From assembly GCA_028679035.1 (NCBI GenBank), contig JAJRCL010000139.1:1-7636 (forward strand): a stretch of 7,636 nt of DNA, given 5' to 3'. Under the pieces are notes generated by a model that did not search any database, had not been told where the DNA came from, and saw only the letters and a list, made by a program, of their open reading frames with translations. The position numbers and the translations under genes were made by a program. The DNA comes from Methanomicrobiales archaeon. Lineage in GTDB: Archaea > Halobacteriota > Methanomicrobia > Methanomicrobiales > JACTUA01. Within the stretch, counting starts at the first letter, position 1. Each line of letters starts with the position of its first letter. This document shows positions 1 to 6,409 of this stretch, piece after piece.

Positions 1-660
1 AAGGACGCCCGCACGATCTCCTCCGAGATAGAGACCAGTTATGAAAATACAAAAAAACACCTGGACAAACTCCTGGGCATCGGGGTGATCCGGCGGGAGG
101 CGGGCCTGGGAAAACCTACGTCAAAAGGAGTTCATCCGGTCTGGGAGTATTCACTGGTCCCGGGAAGCCTGGAGGGAATTGTGCGCAGCCTGGGCATTTT
201 TGGCAATCTGCCGGTCGCATCGGCTGATCGCGATCTTTCCGAGCGTCTCAAGGCGGTCCGCGGGAAGATTTCCGAAGAACTGATCGGTTCTGTTCCTTTC
301 CTGATGATCAACGGCGGGGCAGAAAATGGGAAGGTCCACCTTCTCCAGGAAAAGAAGGTCCGGATTGGGAGAACGGACCCGGAAGGAGTGTCCAATGAAC
401 CCGGGGATATCATCCTTGCTGAAGACTACCGGGCAGTAACCCGGGTCACGAAACCCCACGCCGTTATTTTCCGGGAAGGTTCTTCACTCCTGTTCCAGGA
501 CTGCGGTTCAACCGGTGGAAGTTCGGTCAATAGTATCCCGGCGACGACCGGGAAAAAGGTGCTCCTTCATGACGGCGATCTCATCGAGCTCGCCCGGGGG
601 ATCACGGGGGCACGGCTCCTCCTCACGGTTCCCGGAAGTGTTGATAAGGGCTCACGATAA
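1..660 (+). CDS. Winged-helix plus FHA domain protein, 5' partial
   Basis: The frame is open from base 1, so the true start lies upstream; the ATG at 85 falls inside the helix-turn-helix region and is unlikely to be the start. The visible 219 residues hold two domains. Residues 1-55 resemble a winged helix: a recognition helix (SYENTKKHLDKLLGIGVI) followed by a wing with GLGKPTSKG and VWEYSL. Residues about 105-212 resemble a forkhead-associated (FHA) domain: IGR (R124), VTKPHA (T150, H153, matching the SxxH signature) and GSTGGSSVN (169-177). FHA domains bind phosphothreonine peptides. The usual Asn of the N-G signature is Gly here, so affinity could be altered. The gene ends 45 bases before a Ser/Thr kinase in the same direction, so this is probably a phospho-dependent transcription regulator or adaptor read out by that kinase (inference). 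No membrane segment is visible. The fold calls are fairly secure; the DNA target is unknown. Confidence 0.85.
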   Translation, partial: KDARTISSEIETSYENTKKHLDKLLGIGVIRREAGLGKPTSKGVHPVWEYSLVPGSLEGIVRSLGIFGNLPVASADRDLSERLKAVRGKISEELIGSVPFLMINGGAENGKVHLLQEKKVRIGRTDPEGVSNEPGDIILAEDYRAVTRVTKPHAVIFREGSSLLFQDCGSTGGSSVNSIPATTGKKVLLHDGDLIELARGITGARLLLTVPGSVDKGSR

Positions 661-673
661 ATATCCCGTATTG

Positions 674-692
674 CGGGGGAATGCAACCCCCG
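674..692 (+). promoter_or_regulatory. GC-rich hairpin in the FHA-kinase junction
   Basis: CGGGGG (674-679) and CCCCCG (687-692) form a perfect 6-bp stem with the 7-base loop AATGCAA. It starts 14 bases after the FHA stop and ends 13 bases before the kinase ATG. No T tract follows, so it does not look like a terminator. The kinase ATG has no clear GGAGG, and the only strong purine run (GGGGGA) is locked in this stem. It could modulate translation of the kinase or processing of a shared mRNA (inference). Confidence 0.5.
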
Positions 693-705
693 GGACGTCC
701 ACCGG

Positions 706-3105
706 ATGAGGAGCCCATCATTCGCCCGGGCGCTTCTCGCCCTTGCCTGCATGTTCTGCATCGTGTTCCCTGCGAGCGGGGCCACTATTACCGCAGGTGC
801 GGGAGGAATGTACGGGAGCATCCAGGAAGCGGTCGACCATGCTGCAGCCGGATCCGTTGTACTTGTCAGCTCCGGTACGTATGCTGAGACGGTCCGGATA
901 CCACAGGGGATCATTCTCCAGGGGAAGGATACCGGGACAGGATTTCCGGCAATCGATGCCCAGGGCAGGGGCAATGGGATTTCGGTTGAAGGGACCGGCG
1001 TTACGATTGTCGGGTTTTCCATCAGCAATGCCGGTACCCATGCCGGGATCCGTATTACCGGGGACCAGGCAATAATCCAGGAATGTACCATCAGCGGCAG
1101 CCAGGAGGGGGTCCTGATCGAGGGATCCCAGGGAGCTCAGCTGATCAACACCACCCTTTCCCGGAATGTACGGGGGGTAGCAGTCCTTGACGCAACAGGG
1201 ACGGTAATCACCCGGAATACCATTTCGGATAACACCCAGGTGGGAGCGTACATCGGGATCGGGAGCACGGGAACCCAGGTGTTCCTGAACAGTTTCCAGA
1301 ACGCGGAAAATGCCGAACCTCTGGGGGCGACCACATGGATCTCACCAGGTGTTGTATCATACACGTATAATGGCCGTGCATTTTCCGAAGCGCTTGGCAA
1401 TTACTGGAGCGGGTACAACGGGAAAGATAGCGACGGCAATGGGATCGGCGATTCTCCCTATACTATCGGCAGGGGCGGTTCCGGGGGGGATAAGGGGGCG
1501 GTTCCTGGTCTGCGACGGGATCGCGCTCCCCTGGTGCTACCCTGGAAATCGTACTTCGCAACGACTCTTCCTCTTCCTTATGGAACTACTCCCGCTGTCA
1601 CAAAGACTGGCACCGTCAGCCCCACGCCGTCGGAAACCACCCCGGCCCCCGTTGTAACGCCGGTCACGCCGGGTCCTCAGGGGTATCCTTTCGCTTCAAT
1701 GGCGACGATCTCCGCGATGGTGCTTCTCATATACATGGCAATCCTCGGGCTTGCGGCTGTTGCCCTGTATGCCGTGGTGCGGCGTGATACCCGGAGACCC
1801 ATCCAGGGGACCCGTGCTGTCTCCTGGCATTTCCTCGGCCTGCATGCCGGTCTGGGTCTCCTCTTTCTTGCGGTACCGGTCCTCCTGCTGAACTACCTCG
1901 TCCTTCTTCCGGGTGGCGGATCGAGAGCTTTCGGAGTATTCCTCTGTTTCCCCCTGCTCTACCTTGCCCTTTCTTCCGGCATGCTCCTGTACGCAGGACA
2001 TACCCGGATCATGTATCCTACGGTCCATCGCGTGCACATACCGCTCGCTGCGATATTGGGAGGGATTCTTGTCCTGTCCATGCCGTTCCTTCCACAGCGG
2101 GGTGATGTCATATTCATCGTCACGGCTGCCGCAACGGCGGTATCAGCGGTGCTCGCCTACCGGCAGGGAAAGCAGTCACCGGGACCGGGTCCAACCCTTG
2201 CCAGCCCGACGGTACTGGCGCCAGCGCCGGCAGTACCGTCCTCACCCGGGGATGTGCCGGTGGAACAGACGGCCCGTTTCTTTCCGCCGGAGCTGCAGGG
2301 AAAATATACCGATATTGAAGTAATCGGAAAAGGCGGGGTTGCGCGGGTCTTCAAGGCACGGCGCAGGACGGATGGCATGATGGTTGCCGTCAAACTTCCC
2401 ATCAGTTATGATGAAATCACCGGTCTATCCTTCATGCGGGAGATCCAGTCATGGCAGGAACTCCGCCACCCGAATATTGTCACCCTGTATGATGCAAATA
2501 TCCTCCCGGTGCCGTATTTTGAGATGGAATACCTTCCCCGCACCCTCGAGGAGGTGACAACTCCGCTTCCGCTTGCACAGGCGGTTGCAATCATCATCGG
2601 GATCGCCCGCGGACTTTCCTATGCGCATTCCCGGGGGATTATTCACCGGGATCTCAAACCGCACAACATCCTCCTTACGGAGGATGGCCAGCCGAAGATC
2701 GCAGACTGGGGACTTTCCAAGGCCCTGGATGAAAGCCGGTTGTCCAGCCTCAGTGGGTTTTCCCTTCTGTATGCTGCACCGGAGCAGGTTTCACCGAAAA
2801 ACTATGGCAAGACCTCCTCGCAGACGGATATCTACCAGCTGGGGGTCATCTTTTACGGACTGGTCACGGGAACTCCACCCTTTGGTGGCGATGGGATCGC
2901 AGAGGTAACCAACCATATCCTGCATGATGAACCGGTCCCACCGTCGGTCCTCGATCCTTCCCTGGCATCTGTTGAACCGGTGATCCTGCGCTGTTTACGG
3001 AAAGATCCGGCTGCACGATACCAGTCCGTTGATGAGATCCTGCACGAGCTGAGCGGGTCCGGATCAGCAAATGAACCGAAAAATCCAGTCCTGCCTGAAA
3101 TATAA
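706..3105 (+). CDS. Transmembrane Ser/Thr protein kinase with NosD-like beta-helix ectodomain
   Basis: A 799-residue Hanks-type kinase. Residues 1-25 form a signal peptide ending PASGA. Residues about 35-275 are a right-handed parallel beta-helix of the NosD/PbH1 type, with repeats such as GIRITGDQAIIQECTISG and the family's closing motif NYWSGYNGKDSDGNGIGD (232-249), which includes a DxDGNGxxD calcium-loop-like stretch. A Pro/Thr linker (285-327) leads to five predicted membrane helices (about 333-357, 374-401, 408-430, 444-462, 467-485). An odd number of helices places the kinase in the cytoplasm. Kinase motifs: glycine loop GKGGVARV (541-548), K563, alpha-C E579, HRDLKPHN (647-654), DWG in place of DFG (667-669), APE (691-693), D708 and R771, so it should be active. 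ATG 706 is the only start in frame after the upstream stop and gives the signal peptide; its ribosome site is weak, so coupling to the upstream gene is likely. The outside ligand is unknown. Confidence 0.93.
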   Translation: MRSPSFARALLALACMFCIVFPASGATITAGAGGMYGSIQEAVDHAAAGSVVLVSSGTYAETVRIPQGIILQGKDTGTGFPAIDAQGRGNGISVEGTGVTIVGFSISNAGTHAGIRITGDQAIIQECTISGSQEGVLIEGSQGAQLINTTLSRNVRGVAVLDATGTVITRNTISDNTQVGAYIGIGSTGTQVFLNSFQNAENAEPLGATTWISPGVVSYTYNGRAFSEALGNYWSGYNGKDSDGNGIGDSPYTIGRGGSGGDKGAVPGLRRDRAPLVLPWKSYFATTLPLPYGTTPAVTKTGTVSPTPSETTPAPVVTPVTPGPQGYPFASMATISAMVLLIYMAILGLAAVALYAVVRRDTRRPIQGTRAVSWHFLGLHAGLGLLFLAVPVLLLNYLVLLPGGGSRAFGVFLCFPLLYLALSSGMLLYAGHTRIMYPTVHRVHIPLAAILGGILVLSMPFLPQRGDVIFIVTAAATAVSAVLAYRQGKQSPGPGPTLASPTVLAPAPAVPSSPGDVPVEQTARFFPPELQGKYTDIEVIGKGGVARVFKARRRTDGMMVAVKLPISYDEITGLSFMREIQSWQELRHPNIVTLYDANILPVPYFEMEYLPRTLEEVTTPLPLAQAVAIIIGIARGLSYAHSRGIIHRDLKPHNILLTEDGQPKIADWGLSKALDESRLSSLSGFSLLYAAPEQVSPKNYGKTSSQTDIYQLGVIFYGLVTGTPPFGGDGIAEVTNHILHDEPVPPSVLDPSLASVEPVILRCLRKDPAARYQSVDEILHELSGSGSANEPKNPVLPEI

Positions 3106-3144
3106 CCGTAACGCATGCAGAGGAGTCAAAAATAATGCTAAAAT

Positions 3145-3174
3145 CATTCTTTTTCTTCATTCTATCGGTTTTTT
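3145..3174 (+). terminator. T-rich archaeal terminator after the kinase
   Basis: Pyrimidine-rich stretch 40-70 bases after the kinase stop with T5 at 3150-3154 and T6 at 3169-3174. Archaeal RNA polymerase terminates on such T tracts without needing a hairpin. It separates the signalling genes from the promoter at 3210. Confidence 0.5.
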
Positions 3175-3209
3175 CCCCGTGCAGTCAGTACCGGAGCGCA
3201 TGCAGCAGG

Positions 3210-3224
3210 GGAAATCTTATATAG
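3210..3224 (+). promoter_or_regulatory. Archaeal BRE/TATA promoter for the microprotein gene
   Basis: GGAAAT (3210-3215) fits the TFB recognition element consensus RNWAAW and is followed directly by the TATA box CTTATATAG (3216-3224). Transcription would start near 3244-3248, just before the ATG at 3260. The short leader contains GAGGG (3246-3250) as a ribosome site. Confidence 0.65.
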
Positions 3225-3259
3225 TCTCCAAACAACGGTTAATTTGAGGGTCATTGGGG

Positions 3260-3424
3260 ATGCGAAAGATTCTCGATCAGGAGCGAACGCTCATGCTGGT
3301 CATGCAGCTTGCAGACATTGCGACCGCAGCGCACGAACGCGGGGATTTCACCCAGAGAGATCACGCACTGGGAAAAATCCGTGAATTGCGTGAGGGCGTC
3401 AAGGGCGGGCGGGCAACAGCGTAA
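3260..3424 (+). CDS. 54-residue helical microprotein, paralogue A
   Basis: A small frame starting ATG at 3260, with GAGGG 9 bases upstream and a good BRE/TATA promoter at 3210-3224. I do not recognise the family. The product starts MRKILDQERTLMLVMQLADI and continues with ATAAHERGDF, TQRD and IRELRE; it appears to be two short amphipathic helices joined by a turn at HERGD, with no signal peptide, membrane helix or Cys pair. The proof that it is real is its paralogue on the minus strand at 5971-6132: 26 of 41 aligned core residues are identical (shared MQLADIA, AAHER, RD.AL), and most base differences are at third positions. The gene converges on the permease gene, with 82 bases between stops. 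It may be a regulatory or scaffold peptide, but nothing in the sequence shows a function. Confidence 0.82.
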   Translation: MRKILDQERTLMLVMQLADIATAAHERGDFTQRDHALGKIRELREGVKGGRATA

Positions 3425-3506
3425 CCGTTTCCGGTCAATAGTACGGACGGCCCGGAACAGGGTGCTTTTCTCAGGTACGATACGTTTTCCCAGTGTTACC
3501 GGACCA

Positions 3507-4679
3507 TCAGCTCAGGAAATATGCAATCAGGATCCCGGCGGTAGAGAGAGATCCGGCGAATGCTACAGCCCGGATCCGACGCTCCGTGCTCAGCACCAAT
3601 GCTGCCGCACAGATGAAGATGTACGGGATAAGGGTGGTAATGACCGCAATACCGGCAAGCGTGTTGAATTGATTGGAAAAAAGGAGCAGTGCACCGCTCA
3701 GCAGTGCCGAAATAACCAGTGCGATACCGGGCACTCCCCGGGCAGTGATCTGTCCGAACAGGGGAATACGGTGCTCCTCTCCCAGATTCTGGATCACACG
3801 GGAAGTGCCGACCATATAGGCATTGATGGCAGAGATCATGGCAATAATGCCAATCCCGCCAACAACGTATTCCGCCTGTCCGAAGACAAGTCCTGCCGCA
3901 GTTGCGACCGGTGCCGGTGATGCAGCAAGTACGGCACTCCCGACACTTCCGATCAAGGCAAGGTTCAGGAAGAAATAGATCGAGACGACACAAATCTGTA
4001 CAATAATCAAACTCCGGGCGATCGCTCCGGGGTCTTTTGTTTCGCCGGCCGGGATTGCGCAGATCTCAAACCCGGTAAACGGCCAGTAGACGATGATTAT
4101 GGTCTGCAGGATTCCCAGGGGAGCTATCGCCTGCAGGGGGGTCAGGTTCCCGATGTGGATAAAGGGGATCAGGAGGATCGTGATGATCACGAGAGGGACA
4201 ACCTTGATCAGCGTGAGAATGTTTTCCGTCATGCTCGAAAAGTAAATTCCCCAGAGATTGACAAGGCAGAAAGCACCGAGAATAAGAAATTCCAGAAGAA
4301 GGGGGTTTCCAACCCCGAAAAAAGCAAAGTACTGCCCAAGACCTGCCGCGATGGTTGCTATCCCGAAAATGGATGAGACGGTATAGGTGATGACAAGAAC
4401 CGTTGATACCCGTGCACCGAATACATGCCGGAAGATTCCATAGAATGCCCCGGTGGTCCGGTATACGGAGGAAGTCCATGCGAGGGACAGTAATACACAC
4501 GTCGCAGAGAATGCGACAATGAGCCATGCAAAGAGGGAGTAGGGGCCGGAAATTCCCGCGGCGATACCGGGGACAACGAAGATTCCGGAACCGATCGTAC
4601 CCCCGATACCGAGGCTCACCAGCCCGAGAACACCCAGTGATTTGCGGTACTGTCCCTGTCTGCCATCCGGTTCCTGCAC
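3507..4679 (-). CDS. APC-superfamily amino-acid permease
   Basis: A 390-residue secondary transporter of the amino acid-polyamine-organocation family, probably importing or exchanging an amino acid or amine across the membrane. Evidence: the unwound TM1 motif GIGGTIGSGIF (24-34), the TM6 stretch PFTGFEICAIPAGETKDP (200-217) typical of the family, and GTSRVIQNLGEE (291-302) after TM8. I count about 11 hydrophobic segments (near 16-42, 47-69, 91-121, 127-148, 154-176, 189-211, 220-246, 271-294, 317-335, 341-363, 370-389). Most relatives have 12 and 430-500 residues, so the last helix seems absent; the sequence after the stop does not encode a hydrophobic helix in that frame. The start is a GTG (4677-4679) with GGAGGAG at 4691-4697, and no other start lies upstream before a stop codon. 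It is divergent from the rubredoxin gene. The substrate cannot be told. Confidence 0.9.
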   Translation of the reverse strand: MQEPDGRQGQYRKSLGVLGLVSLGIGGTIGSGIFVVPGIAAGISGPYSLFAWLIVAFSATCVLLSLAWTSSVYRTTGAFYGIFRHVFGARVSTVLVITYTVSSIFGIATIAAGLGQYFAFFGVGNPLLLEFLILGAFCLVNLWGIYFSSMTENILTLIKVVPLVIITILLIPFIHIGNLTPLQAIAPLGILQTIIIVYWPFTGFEICAIPAGETKDPGAIARSLIIVQICVVSIYFFLNLALIGSVGSAVLAASPAPVATAAGLVFGQAEYVVGGIGIIAMISAINAYMVGTSRVIQNLGEEHRIPLFGQITARGVPGIALVISALLSGALLLFSNQFNTLAGIAVITTLIPYIFICAAALVLSTERRIRAVAFAGSLSTAGILIAYFLS

Positions 4680-4732
4680 GGCGTTTCCTGCTCCTCCCGG
4701 TTCTCTTGCGCTTATTCCTTATGAATCCCGTG

Positions 4733-4740
4733 AATTATAG
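4733..4740 (-). promoter_or_regulatory. Probable TATA box of the permease gene
   Basis: CTATAATT on the minus strand, 54 bases from the GTG start. Transcription would begin near 4710, just upstream of the GGAGGAG ribosome site at 4691-4697. The BRE match is weak. Confidence 0.42.
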
Positions 4741-4790
4741 CATCGGGGCAACATTGGTCCTGCACTTTACCTATCCCAGCCTGAGACAAG

Positions 4791-4798
4791 TATAAATA
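4791..4798 (+). promoter_or_regulatory. TATA box of the rubredoxin gene
   Basis: TATAAATA at 4791-4798, 50 bases before the ATG at 4848. This predicts a start near 4818-4822 and a leader of about 28 bases that holds the ribosome site AGAGG (4837-4841). It is the strongest TATA match in the divergent region. Confidence 0.65.
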
Positions 4799-4847
4799 TC
4801 TTCAGACGTAAGGACTCCCCGACCAAATCTGCTGTCAGAGGTTGATT

Positions 4848-5228
4848 ATGGCACCAAAACGGTACAAATGCACGCTTTGCGGGTACATTTACTCGCCCCT
4901 GCGTGGAGAGCCGCATAACGGCATTCCCGAGGGAACAGAATTTGAGGATCTCCCCGAAACATATGTCTGTCCGGTCTGCGGGCAGCAGGGAAAGGGAAAG
5001 ATCGGGAAATGGGGTTTCGAACCCTGGGAGCCCACCCGCTACATGTGCGACATCTGTGGCTACATCTACGACGAGAAGCGGGGGGAGCCCCACCGGGGTA
5101 TCCCGGCCGGAACAAAGTTCGAAGATCTTCCCGCTGATTACACCTGTGCCGTATGCGGGATGGACCCGAAGCTCACGAAATTCTATGGGAAAGTTGGAAA
5201 GGCCTCCTTCAAACCCCTGGATATCTGA
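4848..5228 (+). CDS. Tandem (two-domain) rubredoxin
   Basis: A 126-residue cytoplasmic electron carrier with two complete rubredoxin domains, each expected to hold one Fe in a Cys4 site. Domain 1 uses C8, C11, C41 and C44; domain 2 uses C67, C70, C100 and C103. In both, the spacing between the two CxxC pairs is the usual 30 residues, and each keeps CGYIY, GEPH.GIP.GT and FEDLP. The common Trp before the second Cys pair is Tyr in both (ETYVCP, ADYTCA). The linker GKIGKWGFEPWEPTRY joins the domains, and the tail GKASFKPLDI echoes the end of domain 1 (KWGFEPW), so the protein arose by internal duplication. In anaerobes rubredoxins commonly feed reductases that remove oxygen or peroxide; the partner is not in this window. 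The start is ATG 4848, six bases after AGAGG; a TTG two codons upstream overlaps the ribosome-site spacing and is less likely. Confidence 0.96.
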   Translation: MAPKRYKCTLCGYIYSPLRGEPHNGIPEGTEFEDLPETYVCPVCGQQGKGKIGKWGFEPWEPTRYMCDICGYIYDEKRGEPHRGIPAGTKFEDLPADYTCAVCGMDPKLTKFYGKVGKASFKPLDI

Positions 5229-5233
5229 TCGCA

Positions 5234-5250
5234 TTTTCCAATTTTTTATT
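5234..5250 (+). terminator. T-tract terminator after the rubredoxin
   Basis: TTTTCCAATTTTTTATT directly follows the rubredoxin stop, with T4 at 5234-5237 and T6 at 5242-5247. This fits archaeal oligo-T termination. No hairpin is seen. Confidence 0.5.
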
Positions 5251-5391
5251 CCGGGAAGATACTGTCTGCGGTTCTGCGTATGCTTCCCCGGAGAGATGGA
5301 GAGACCGTATTGCAGGACTACCAGGGTCTTTTCGGATCCGCGGAACAATGCAGTTTGAAGAACCCGTATTGCCAATGTACTGTGGCACACA

Positions 5392-5934
5392 ATGCGGGGA
5401 AGCGGATCGATCCGGAGCCTGAAACAGGGTACGGAAAATTTCATCGGTATTCTCAGCAGTTACGACGTTTTCGGGGCCACCCGCCAGAGTCTAACGACGG
5501 TAACAAACCTCATGCTCGCCACGAGCCTCGCAACACTCGCCTGGGTGGTATTATCCTACCCGCCACCTCTTGATCCTTCGGATGTCTCCCGGGCGCGGAC
5601 TGTTCTCCTGCTGATCTTCTTTTTTGGATTTTCCGCAATGCTGTTTGCGTTTTTCCGGGCAATCCTGTTCCTGATTCACGGACTGATGGAGCTTGCCGTG
5701 GCGCCGGTCAACGGGCTTGCGCCACGGATCGCCGCGACACGGAAAAAAGACAACCTGAAAGGCGCCCTTGACTCTGTTCTGGGAACACTGAATACGTCCT
5801 TCGCAATCTGGTGGAAGGCACGGAAAATGATCATTGCCGGCATATTTCTCGTGATCCCAGCTATCGTTTTTTACCTGCTGGGCGTCGCCCTGCTGGTCAT
5901 GTTCATCATCCGGACACTGCTTGCTGGCGTGTAA
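5392..5934 (+). CDS. Hypothetical membrane protein, 180 residues
   Basis: I do not recognise the family. The protein has three hydrophobic segments: about 39-56 (NLMLATSLATLAWVVL), 70-98 (a long one, possibly a helix and a re-entrant part, ending FFRAILFLIHGLMEL) and 145-177 (KMIIAGIFLVIPAIVFYLLG). A charged loop (PRIAATRKKDNLKGALDSVL, 111-130) lies between the second and third. There is no signal peptide, Cys cluster or catalytic motif. ATG 5392 is the first start after an in-frame stop at 5356; it has no clear ribosome site or TATA box, and the next ATG (residue 41) lies inside the first membrane segment. High GC at third positions and the clean hydrophobic pattern argue that it is real. 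It follows the rubredoxin by 163 bases, across a likely terminator, and converges on the microprotein gene at 5971. Function unknown. Confidence 0.75.
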   Translation: MRGSGSIRSLKQGTENFIGILSSYDVFGATRQSLTTVTNLMLATSLATLAWVVLSYPPPLDPSDVSRARTVLLLIFFFGFSAMLFAFFRAILFLIHGLMELAVAPVNGLAPRIAATRKKDNLKGALDSVLGTLNTSFAIWWKARKMIIAGIFLVIPAIVFYLLGVALLVMFIIRTLLAGV

Positions 5935-5970
5935 CAAGTTGGGAATGGAAGAGAGAGATTCAAGTATCGC

Positions 5971-6132
5971 TTACTGTTCGCCGAAAAATTTCTTTCTCAG
6001 TTGTTTAATCTGCTCCAGGGCTTCGTCCCGTTTTCCATAGTCCTGGCGCTCATGGGCGGCAGAAGCAATATCGGCGAGCTGCATGATCAGAAGAAATGTC
6101 TGTTCATCGTCGAGAATTGATTTCGTGCCCAT
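5971..6132 (-). CDS. 53-residue helical microprotein, paralogue B
   Basis: A small minus-strand frame from ATG at 6132 to TAA at 5971-5973. The product begins MGTKSILDDEQTFLLIMQLA and continues DIASAAHERQDYGKRDEALEQ to a basic tail (QLRKKFFGEQ). It aligns without gaps to the microprotein at 3260-3424 from ILD to QLR, with 26 of 41 residues identical. Where the peptides agree, as in MQLADIA, the codons differ in five of seven third positions, which points to selection on the protein. The likely shape is two helices around the HERQD turn. A weak AGGT ribosome site lies six bases before the ATG. It is not a recognised family. It converges on the membrane protein gene (36 bases between stops), and an AT-rich 371-base gap lies upstream of it. 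Confidence 0.82.
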   Translation of the reverse strand: MGTKSILDDEQTFLLIMQLADIASAAHERQDYGKRDEALEQIKQLRKKFFGEQ

Positions 6133-6145
6133 GCTTAGACCTACA

Positions 6146-6165
6146 TATCATTTTCGGATATGATA
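6146..6165. repeat. Short inverted repeat before microprotein B
   Basis: TATCAT (6146-6151) and ATGATA (6160-6165) are separated by 8 bases and lie 14-33 bases upstream of the minus-strand ATG at 6132. Read on that strand, TATCATAT could also act as the TATA element for a short-leader transcript. Operator, promoter or chance are all possible. Confidence 0.3.
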
Positions 6166-6234
6166 CATCTTTTGGGAACGGATATTTTTGCCGGTACGGC
6201 GCAAATTGAAAGGCATTGCCTCATCCGGAAAGGT

Positions 6235-6285
6235 CGAACCCCCCAAAAAATGTGAGGGTGTGAGGGGGTTAGGGGGGTTCGGGGG
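6235..6285. repeat. Perfect 10-bp inverted repeat enclosing a G-quadruplex motif
   Basis: CGAACCCCCC (6235-6244) is the exact reverse complement of GGGGGGTTCG (6272-6281), with a 27-base spacer. On the plus strand, four G runs (6256-6258, 6264-6268, 6272-6277, 6281-6285) are separated by loops of 5, 3 and 3 bases, which satisfies the usual G3+ N1-7 quadruplex pattern. The hairpin and the quadruplex share the 6272-6277 run, so they exclude each other. TTAGGGGGG gives a telomere-like look. Its role is unknown; it may be a copy of a dispersed repeat. Confidence 0.75.
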
Positions 6286-6409
6286 TAGGATATTGAGATG
6301 TGTTCGATGGTGTCTGGTGTAGGAATATTGACCACACGCACAGAATATTGGCAGTAGTGACAGGCCATATCGGGTGAACGTATGTGGTCCTTATCCCTGA
6401 TCACACATT

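Noticed and set aside
1472..1498. G-rich run (G4, G7, G5) inside the kinase gene as a possible quadruplex or frameshift site
   Set aside because: It encodes a Gly-rich loop (GRGGSGGDKG), and the frame continues intact on both sides into clear beta-helix and membrane segments.
3112..3205. Direct repeat CGCATGCAG at 3112-3120 and 3197-3205
   Set aside because: Only 9 bp, containing the common palindrome GCATGC; the flanks do not match further and there is no target-site or mobile-element context.
3135..3224. 29-codon hydrophobic frame (MLKSFFFFILSVFSPC...) with AGAGGAG 9 bases upstream at 3119-3125
   Set aside because: It runs through the T-tract terminator and the BRE/TATA of the next gene, and its Phe run is just the T tracts translated. 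The ribosome-like site is the only support.
4767..5444. Long minus-strand frame opposite the rubredoxin gene
   Set aside because: The plus strand encodes an unmistakable two-domain rubredoxin; the antisense frame has no recognisable domain and is a shadow of GC-rich codons.
3260..6132. The inverted microprotein genes as terminal repeats of a mobile element
   Set aside because: The similarity is confined to the coding parts, is protein-level with diverged third positions, and there is no transposase or target duplication.
6225..6281. GTCGAACC and GGTTCG resembling a tRNA T-loop
   Set aside because: No acceptor, D or anticodon stem can be built around it on either strand; the match comes from the C/G-run inverted repeat.
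6141..6404. 87-codon minus-strand frame with a GTG start near a TATA-like element
   Set aside because: It crosses the G/C-run inverted repeat, is rich in His, Cys, Arg and Pro without any domain pattern, and lacks the third-position GC bias of its neighbours.
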